DNA of 15,729 nucleotides from UBA6263 sp049305865 (GTDB lineage: Bacteria; Patescibacteriota; Gracilibacteria; Absconditabacterales; Absconditicoccaceae), in assembly GCA_049305865.1 (NCBI GenBank), contig JBAQPP010000017.1, positions 1-15,729 of the forward strand, given 5' to 3'. Within the stretch, counting starts at the first letter, position 1; each line of letters opens with the position of its first letter. The notes beneath the pieces are model-generated. The model was given only the letters and a program-made list of their open reading frames with translations, had not been told where the DNA came from and did not search any database. The translations under genes and the position numbers were made by a program. Shown in pieces: positions 7,241-13,529 of this stretch.

Positions 7241-8326
7241 TTAATTTATAATCACTCAATTTCCCAAACATTCATCTCAATCATAAGCTACCACTATTTG
7301 TCATGGTGCTATAGCCCATTGCTTTTCTTTAAATTCTATTTTTTTTTGCTTTATATCTTTATTATTTCAACTTATTTCTAAGATAGCTTCTTTGGGCTCT
7401 TGTCTATATCTTATCTTTGCTTGTATTGTCATTGGTAGTTTAAATTCATCAGCTATTCGATGCCAATCTTTAGCGTATATGATTTTCTGGTTTAACAATT
7501 CTGATCATCTAGGTCAGACATAAATAATATTTTTTTTAATATCTATTTTACTTACATATAAATCTGGTAGTAAATTTAATCCGCGTCTTTGTCCTATAGT
7601 ATAAAACCAAGCGCCGTCATGTTCTCAGATTTTTTTTCAATCTATATTTATTATATCTCATTTTTTATGAGGAAGTTTTTTTTCTAAAAAAGTTTTAATT
7701 GGAATATTTCAGACAAAACATAAACCTTGACTATCTTTGCGTTCAGCATTTGGCAATCAGATTTCTTTTGCTATTTTTCTAACTTGAGGTTTGTCTATAT
7801 CTCATATCGGGAAAACAGATTTACTTAATTGGAATTGATTTAATCAACTTAAGAAATAGCTTTGATCTTTATTGTAATCTACTCATCTAAAAAGTTTCAT
7901 TGTAACAGCTTGTCCCGCAATAACGGGATTGTTTCACTGTTTTATTTTAACAATACGTGCATAATGTCACGTTGCTATACCATCAAATCATAATTCTAAT
8001 GCTTTATTTAAAAACACATCAAATTTAATTAAATTATTACAAAAAACATCTGGATTTGGAGTTATTCATTTTTTATATCCATCATATATATATTTAATTA
8101 TCTTTTCATTATATTCTTGTATCAAATCAAAATATAAAATTTCTATTCATAAAAATTTGGCAACTTTGATTGCTTCCTCGGCATCTTGATATGTACTACA
8201 ATTTCATGAATCAGAAACATAATTTTTCATAAATCATGCCACTACATCATATCATTGCTTTTTAAGTAAATAAGCTGCTACAGCAGAATCTACTCATCCG
8301 CTCAGTCACACTAAAAATTTTTTCAT
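7241..8326 (-). CDS. mnmA: tRNA-specific 2-thiouridylase MnmA
   Basis: Installs the 2-thio group on wobble uridine 34 of tRNA-Lys, -Glu and -Gln, using ATP activation and a sulfur relay. The 361-residue product has the usual length. The N-terminal PP-loop GLSGGVDSAV is at residues 7-16, with two of its three glycines encoded by TGA. The catalytic cysteines are C96 (NPDVFCN) and C203 (SQGLCFVG), and YTIGQRRGL at 242-250 is the family signature. A beta-barrel domain ending at GNGVIIN closes the protein. ATG 8326 gives the canonical MKKFLVGLSGG start; no SD motif precedes it. The cysteine-repeat gene follows on the same strand 68 nt away but has its own promoter, so an operon is not required. 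Identity is secure. Confidence 0.97.
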
Positions 8327-8401
8327 AAAAAATTATCTTATAAAAAACGATTCACTTATAAAAATTATTTAAATTTAAACAAGTCTGATTTTATATTATA
8401 A

Positions 8402-8554
8402 TTATATTAAAGTTTGATTTCCATCTTCTCTTAATCCATCCATTTCTTCATAAAAAGAGAATAATTCATTCAATTGAAATGATATTTTATCTCTGATATC
8501 TTCAACTGAAGCTAATCAGTTTTCGAATAATTTTCCACTAATATCTTCTTCCAT
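8402..8554 (-). CDS. Small acidic hypothetical protein (50 aa)
   Basis: A short frame starting MEEDISGKLFENG and ending EDGNQTLI before TAA, with one TGA read as Gly13. It is strongly acidic and predicted helical, with no membrane segment. It would be dismissed on length, but an exact promoter (TTGACA, 16 nt, TATAAT) at 8583-8610 lies directly upstream with a leader of about 20 nt, which favours a real gene. No family recognised. mnmA follows 75 nt downstream on the same strand, and co-transcription from this promoter is possible. Confidence 0.6.
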
Positions 8555-8582
8555 GCAAAGAAATATGATATAAACAATATAT

Positions 8583-8610
8583 ATTATAAATATAAATATA
8601 TATTTGTCAA
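8583..8610 (-). promoter_or_regulatory. Consensus promoter upstream of the 50-aa gene (and perhaps mnmA)
   Basis: TTGACA (8610-8605) and TATAAT (8588-8583) on the minus strand are both exact, with 16-nt spacing. Just upstream is a perfect 6-bp inverted repeat, GTTATT/AATAAC, around 8618-8636, which could be an operator or a weak hairpin. Confidence 0.7.
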
Positions 8611-8683
8611 ATAATGTGTTATTGCTTTTAATAACTGGTATATTATTATTTTTAATTATATTATTTTAAGAAAATTTTGTAAC

Positions 8684-8712
8684 AAAAAAGTACCTTACTC
8701 TGGTAAGATACT
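8684..8712 (-). terminator. Intrinsic terminator after the basic peptide gene
   Basis: On the minus strand AGTATCTTAC, a CAGA tetraloop and GTAAGGTACT form a 10-bp stem (one T-G pair), followed by T residues. It lies 25 nt past the stop codon of the 30-aa gene, giving independent evidence that this tiny gene is a transcription unit. Confidence 0.8.
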
Positions 8713-8736
8713 TTCCTGTTCGTAATTTTTTTGTTA

Positions 8737-8829
8737 TTACTTTTTTTTAGCTACTTTTTTCACAGCCTTTTTAGCTACTGGTTTTTTAGCAACTACTTTT
8801 TTAGCAGGAGCCTTTTTTTTAACTACCAT
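8737..8829 (-). CDS. 30-residue Lys/Ala/Val-rich basic peptide, histone H1-tail-like
   Basis: A tiny frame whose product starts MVVKKKAPAKK and continues with KPVAKKA and KKVAKKK; nearly half the residues are Lys and the rest mostly Ala, Val and Pro. This is the composition of the (K)APAKK tails of histone H1-like and HU-tail proteins that bind DNA by charge. The frame has two consecutive stop codons (TAA TAA) and a well-formed terminator just downstream. No domain precedes the tail, so it is a free-standing peptide rather than an extension of HU. DNA or RNA binding is inferred from composition only. A ribosomal or low-complexity alternative cannot be excluded. Confidence 0.7.
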   Translation of the reverse strand: MVVKKKAPAKKVVAKKPVAKKAVKKVAKKK

Positions 8830-9137
8830 TGTGTTTTATTTAAGAAAGAAATAAAAGAACTAAAATAAATTAAAATAATTTTGCAAGAAATTTCTATATT
8901 TCGTAATTGTAATTCAAACCTAATAAATCTCTCATCTAGGATTTTAATAAATCCGTACAATTAATTTTGTAAGTAATTTCAAAAAAAAATCAAGTGATTT
9001 TTTATTAGGTGAGATGCTATATTATTAAAACATCAAAAAAAACTCTTTTAAAAAAATTATGGTCAAGATTTATATAAGTATTTTCCATTAATTTTATATC
9101 CATATATTATTGGCTTTATAACTAGATAAATACGTTG
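8830..9137. other. 308-nt gap with clustered hairpins, no gene
   Basis: No frame of note. CCTAATAAA (8919-8927) can pair with TTTATTAGG (9001-9009), enclosing GGATTT-TAAT-AAATCC (8939-8954), ACAA/TTGT (about 8957-8970) and AAAAAATC-AAGT-GATTTTTT (8984-9003). The last hairpin shares bases with the 9-bp closing helix, so the two are partly exclusive. On the minus strand the A/T hairpin followed by T residues could end the CoA-binding gene transcript. The region is so A+T-rich that some pairing is expected by chance. Confidence 0.35.
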
Positions 9138-9515
9138 TTATACGGTTTTATTTTTTCTCTGTATCATGATGCAAGAATTTATTACAAAATCTATATTATT
9201 TTTTTCACAAAATGAAATTACATTTTTACTATCACTTCAAGGTTGCATCCAAATTTTTTTAAATTTATAGTTTCATAGCTTCATAACTATATTTTCGGTT
9301 ATAGATGGTTGCGTAACAAAAATAATTACGTCAACTCATTTTTTATAATTTTCTAACTTTTTATAACATTTTTTTCATAAAATTTTTTCTTCGTTGGGAT
9401 TGATAGGTATCACCATATATCCTGCAGACAGTAAATCTTCAAAAACTTTGTATCAATATTTATTTTTATCATTACTCGCTCATACGACAGCATAAATAAA
9501 TTTTTTATCAATCAT
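9138..9515 (-). CDS. CoA-binding (YccU-type) Rossmann-fold protein
   Basis: A single-domain 125-residue protein of the CoA_binding family, related to the nucleotide-binding domain of succinyl-CoA synthetase alpha subunits. Typical elements are in order: VVGAS near residues 10-14, KYGYKVFEDLLSAGY at 19-33, VIPINPNEEKILG at 35-47, VDVIIFVTQP at 61-70, IWMQPGSDS at 88-96 and NSCIM near 113-117. Family members are 120-145 residues long, so it is complete. Several glycines are TGA. Its cellular role is not established; binding of CoA or a related nucleotide is expected from the fold. It is divergent from the HAD-like gene, with copy D1 of the 90-nt repeat between them. ATG 9515 fits the family start; no SD motif. 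Confidence 0.92.
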
Positions 9516-9624
9516 GTATAAAGTTTTAATTTTAAAATAAACCTATATAAATACTAATATAACTCACGATGCTAATCTATTTAAAATGAATAATAGAAAT
9601 TTATAATCAGATTACAAATTATTT

Positions 9625-9717
9625 ATAAAATAAGACGCCGGAACTTCTTCAGAAGTTCAACGTCGTTTTTATCCAGCTATGCTGAATAAAAACTTTAGAA
9701 ATTTTTATGTGATAAAA
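9625..9717 (+). repeat. 90-nt structured repeat, copy D1
   Basis: Nearly identical to 12769-12859. GACG and GAACTTC (9641-9647), loop TTCA, GAAGTTC (9652-9658) and CGTC form an interrupted 11-bp hairpin followed by GTTTTTAT; then CAGC-TAT-GCTG and a third A/T stem. It sits 11 nt before the HAD-like start codon, in the divergent region with the CoA-binding gene. The hairpin plus T run could be a terminator, or the element could be a leader of the HAD-like gene. Confidence 0.8.
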
Positions 9718-9728
9718 GATTTAATTTA

Positions 9729-10364
9729 ATGAAAAAAGATATAAAAATTGTAGCATTAAATATGTATGATACTTGGATAGATATGAGAATCAAAAATAAT
9801 CCATATAAAAAACTATTCTACAAATTATGAATCCAAGAAAATATAAAAGAGTTGTCTAAAATTTTACAGACAACTTCCAGAGATATAAAAGATATTTTAC
9901 CACAAAAATCTCTTGAAAGAGAAGATATCGATTTATTATTAAAACAGTTTAACGAAGATATTCAAAAGCAAATACAATCGATTTTAATCTATGACGATTT
10001 TATACCTACTATTGATTTTCTTAAAAAAAACTGATACCAAACAGCAGTGATTTCCAATCTCAGTAAACTATATGCTTACCCAGTTACACATTGAGAGTGA
10101 AAATGAAAATTTGATTATGAAATTTTATCTTTCGATGTATGAGAAATCAAGCCTAACATATGAATATTCCAAGAACTACAAAATAAATCTTGAGTAGATC
10201 CTAGCAAAGTGATAATGGTTGGGGATAGTTTTGTATCTGACGTAAAATGATCACATAATGCTTGAGTTTACCCCATATATTTAGAGAGATCTTCAAAATG
10301 AATCCAAGATAATGGACGATATACAAAAATATCTTCTTTAGAAGATTTAAAAGAAATTTTATAG
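9729..10364 (+). CDS. HAD-like protein lacking the nucleophile aspartate
   Basis: A 211-residue protein with the layout of the haloacid dehalogenase superfamily. Motif I reads IVALNMYDTWID at about 7-18: where the family has the catalytic Asp (as in FDIYDTL-type variants) there is Asn11, from codon AAT. Motif II is VISNLS (Ser109), motif III has Lys141 (EIKPNIGIF), and motif IV is MVGDSFVSDVKG with Asp166 and Asp171. A helical cap lies between motifs I and II (about 20-90). With three motifs intact but no nucleophile, ordinary phosphatase chemistry is doubtful; a binding or regulatory role is possible. TGA encodes many glycines, for example those before motif III. The gene ends TAG one base before the stop of the helicase gene, which converges from the other strand. 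Confidence 0.88.
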
Positions 10365-10365
10365 T

Positions 10366-12657
10366 TTATCATCCTATTACATCCAAAAATCTACATTCGA
10401 TTTTCCTTACACCAAATTTTGGATTGTGAAATTTTACTATTGCGAGATTATTCCACACTTCAAGAACATATCCTGTTCCAAATAATTTATGTCTTACAAT
10501 ATTACCTTCGTTTACATCATAAGTTTTTTCACTAGCTCATCAGTTACTTAAATCATATTTCTTCAAAAGATCTGCTGGTATCTCATCCAAAAATCTACTA
10601 GGTGGATTCATTTTGGTCTGTCATCGTGTCATCCTACTATATGCATGAGAAAGAAATAACACATCTTTTGCTCTTGTAATAGCTACATACATAAGCCTTC
10701 TTTCTTCTTCCAATAATTTTGGTTCCATCATAGAATTTGTTAATGGAAAAATATTATCTTCCAATCATGTTACAAATACAACTGGAAATTCCAATCACTT
10801 ACTCGAGTGAACTGTCATAAGTTTTACTACATCTATATCTCAATTTTCATTCTCTATGACATCAGACAACAAAGTTACTTCTTCCATAAATTGCCTAAGT
10901 GTAGACTCTCATTTTTCTATATATTTTTCTGCCATGTTTATAATTTGTCATATATTTTCATATTTTTCATCTGCTTGCAACTCTCATCATTCTTCTTTTA
11001 CTAGATAGTCTCTATATTTTATTTTTTTAACGAGTGCTTCTATAAATCATGCTGGTCTATTGGATTCTAATATTATTTTTAATTCATCAATCAATGATAT
11101 AAAATTCTGGATTCAAGATCTTGCCATTGGTGTGATTTTTATATCTATTGCTTCTTTGTTTATTTTCTCCAATGTTTCGCTCAATGATAATCCACTTATT
11201 ATAGCATCGTTTTCAATATTATCTAAAGTAGTTTTTCAGATTTTTCTATTTGGTATATTTAATATTCTTTTTAGAGAAATATTATCAGCATTATTTATCA
11301 TATATTTTAAGTATGCCAAAATATCTTTTATTTCTTTTCTTTCAAAAAATTTAAAAGCACCATAAACTTTATAGGGTATTCATTCTTGTATAAATAGTTG
11401 TTCAAAAATAGATGATTGTGCATTGGTTCTATATAATATTGCTATCTGTCATCGGCTTTTCAATTTATCTCAGTCTTTCATTTTTTTTATCATATCTACA
11501 ATATTTGCTGCCTCATCAGTTTCACTTCAGTGGATCAAAATAGTTATTTTATCTCATCATGTTCTATGTGGTATGATTTCTTTTTTATATTGATTGATAT
11601 TATTTTTTATTATATGATTTCATGCATGTACTATATTGGGACGTGAACGATAATTAATCTGTAATTTGAACATTACAATGTTCGGTCGATATTTTTTTAC
11701 ATTAAGAAAATTTTCCATCAAGGCTCATCTCCAACCATAAATACTTTGAAAATCATCTCATATCATAGTTATATTTCATCATTCTCCAGTAAGTGTTTTC
11801 ATCAGTTCAAATTGAATCCAGTTTGTATCTTGAGCTTCATCTACCAAAATATAGTCAAATTTATTTTCCCGTTTTTTCAATACCTCAGCACTTTTTCTGA
11901 ATAATAAATAGGGTATTAGTAATAGATCATCAAAATCTAGAATATTACTCTTCTCTAACTCTTTTTGATATTGCTCATAAACTTTTCACATGCTTTGATC
12001 ATAATCTGATCTTATATTTTTTAGAAATAGTTTTGGATCTACTCAATTATTTTTTTGACTAGATATAAATCATTTTACTTCATTAACTTTAAATATTTCC
12101 TGTAGATTTAATCTTTTTAACACATCTTTTATAAGTGTCTGAGATTCATTGGTATCTGCTATAGAAAAGTTTTTGTTATACTGCATCTCAAGTTTATCTA
12201 TATCTTCCTTTAATATTTTCAAAAATATGCTATGGAAAGTTCCTATCCATTTCAGATCTGTTGTAGCATTTAAATGTTTTATTTTGATATTGCTTTTGGT
12301 CTGACTCATAGCATTTATAAAATCATCAAGATCATTATCTTCCCCTCATTCAGAATTTTTTTTCGATGTATTATTTTTATTTATTTCATTTCAAGTTAAG
12401 CCGAATCATGCTATATCTTCAGAAATTTTTACAAGCCTTTCCCTCATTTCATTGGCAGCTCTGTTTGTAAATGTCACTGCCAAGATTCTATTAACAGGTA
12501 CGTCACATCCCCATATCAAATTAGCTATTTTATAAGTCAAAACCCTGGTCTTTCAACTACCAGCTCAAGCAATAATCAGACTAGGTGTGTCTATATATAG
12601 TGCTGCTTTTGTTTGTTCTTCATTGAGTTGTGATGCTATATATTCTTTAATATTCAA
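10366..12657 (-). CDS. UvrD/PcrA-family superfamily 1 DNA helicase
   Basis: An ATP-driven 3'-5' DNA helicase of repair and replication-restart type. The 763-residue product carries the SF1A motifs: Q motif LNEEQTKAA (11-19), Walker A AGAGSGKT (30-37), motif Ia TFTNRAANEM (62-71), GTFHS (motif Ib), motif II DEAQDTN (273-279), motif III GDDFQSIYGWRG, motif IV QINYRSRP, motif V TVHSSKGLEF and motif VI VAITRAK. A C-terminal segment after about 690 with GNIVRHKLFGTGYV is the RNA-polymerase-contacting Tudor-like tail of PcrA/UvrD. No ATG fits the N-terminus: a TAA lies nine codons upstream, and TTG at 12657 is the only sensible initiator, giving (M)NIKEYIASQ. A weak promoter (TTGAAA, 16 nt, TAAAAG) lies at 12720-12693. 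Whether it is PcrA or UvrD by descent cannot be settled here. Confidence 0.94.
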
Positions 12658-12768
12658 AATTCTGAAATTACTAATTTAAAAAGTCGCAATTACTTTTAAT
12701 TTTCTACTTGCAACTTTCAACTTTATAAAAAAAATAAATAATTATTTTCCAATAAAATAGTTATAATA

Positions 12769-12859
12769 ATAAAATAAGACGCTGGAACTTTTTCAGAAGT
12801 TCAACGTCGTTTTTATCCAGCTTGCTGAATAGAAATTTTAAAATTCTTATGTGATAAAA
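12769..12859 (+). repeat. 90-nt structured repeat, copy D2
   Basis: Second copy of the element at 9625-9717 with the same orientation and order of parts. The main hairpin is GACG/CGTC with GAACTT (12785-12790) and AAGTTC (12797-12802), then GTTTTTATCCAGC and TTATGTGATAAAA at the end. Differences from D1 are scattered and fall mostly in loops. It lies in the upstream region of the helicase gene; its last bases overlap the A run of the hairpin at 12863-12886. Confidence 0.8.
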
Positions 12860-12886
12860 AAAGCTTCCAAATAAAAATTCGGAAGC
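12856..12886 (-). terminator. Intrinsic terminator on the minus strand
   Basis: GCTTCC (12863-12868) pairs with GGAAGC (12881-12886) around a 12-nt A/T loop. Read on the minus strand it is followed by seven T, a proper terminator; on the plus strand only CTTT follows. It would end a minus-strand transcript covering RNA candidate C. Confidence 0.65.
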
Positions 12887-12887
12887 C

Positions 12888-13102
12888 TTTAGTTAAATTC
12901 ATTTCCAATTAGTATCCTAGCATAATCGCTGCTATGTCAGGGAAATGCTCAGTATAATCTCCAAATATTTGGCAACCATATTGGTGAATCAGGAGGTCTA
13001 GCTGACAAATTTATTTTATTCCGTGTCAGTATGTCGCGGTTATACGGAAGCTAGACCTTACGCACAGCTCTGATTTGAGAGATTCCAATCTCTCCTTTTT
13101 TT
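12888..13102. ncRNA. Structured RNA candidate C (about 210-240 nt), strand uncertain
   Basis: No family recognised and no useful reading frame. Helices: CATTTCC (12900-12906) with GGAAATG (12941-12947), enclosing TAGCA/TGCTA; CTCC with GGAG enclosing CCAAATATTTGG and ACCA-TAT-TGGT; and a 10-bp helix AGGTCTAGCT (12994-13003) with AGCTAGACCT (13049-13058) enclosing TCCGT/ACGGA. G+C content is above that of its surroundings. The plus strand ends in a perfect terminator (13077-13102) but has no clear promoter. The minus strand has both a promoter (13131-13103) and a terminator (12886-12856). The helices do not decide the strand. SRP, 6S and tmRNA signatures were sought and not seen. Confidence 0.5.
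13077..13102 (+). terminator. Intrinsic terminator, plus strand
   Basis: GAGAGATT and AATCTCTC pair perfectly (effective 6-bp stem with a TTCCAA loop, 13077-13094) and are followed by C and seven T. It insulates the promoter of the downstream gene from upstream transcription. Confidence 0.75.
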
Positions 13103-13131
13103 ATTAAAAAAAATCTCTAGAAAATTGACAA
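13103..13131 (-). promoter_or_regulatory. Possible minus-strand promoter for RNA C
   Basis: TTGTCA (13131-13126) and TTTAAT (13108-13103) on the minus strand are 17 nt apart. The -35 box overlaps the TTGACA of the plus-strand promoter, so the two would compete for polymerase if both are real. Confidence 0.35.
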
Positions 13132-13153
13132 ATATTATAAAAAGATATATAAT
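13125..13153 (+). promoter_or_regulatory. Consensus promoter of the 13184-15729 genes
   Basis: TTGACA (13125-13130) and TATAAT (13148-13153) are both exact, with optimal 17-nt spacing. The expected start near 13160 gives a leader of about 24 nt before the ATG at 13184. Confidence 0.8.
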
Positions 13154-13183
13154 ATGATATATTTAAAATATTATAACAAAAGA

Positions 13184-13504
13184 ATGACAACAGAACAATT
13201 AATACAAATTTTTTCAAAAATTACTAAGGATGAGAAAATCCTTAAATTACAAGAAATTCTGAATATGTTAAAAGATAAATTGCCTATTTTTGAAGATATG
13301 GATGTTTATTTAACAAATGCTTGAAATCAGATAGAGGATAGTACTTTGATAAGTTATTATAGTATTATACTAAAAAATGCTGAATATTTGGAAAATAAAA
13401 AAGTTATACAATACCAAGAGTTCATGGAGAAATTAAGAAAAATAGAAGTCCAAGAGCATCTTAGAGATGATGATAATTTAGACAATGATTTAAATAATAT
13501 TTAA
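13184..13504 (+). CDS. Small hypothetical protein (106 aa)
   Basis: An intact 106-residue frame, MTTEQLIQIFSKITKDEK at the start and an Asp/Asn-rich end (RDDDNLDNDLNNI). One TGA codes for Gly in NAGNQIED. It looks all-helical, charged and soluble, with no signal peptide or membrane segment; I do not recognise a domain. It directly follows a strong promoter and is 25 nt upstream of the large gene on the same strand, so the two probably form an operon and may act together, for example as partner or chaperone. That is inferred from position only. Confidence 0.8.
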
Positions 13505-13529
13505 ACTTTTATTATAATAAACCGTCAGA

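Noticed and set aside
11060..11365. A 101-codon hydrophobic plus-strand frame.
   Set aside because: It is antisense to the helicase gene, whose motifs continue across it without interruption.
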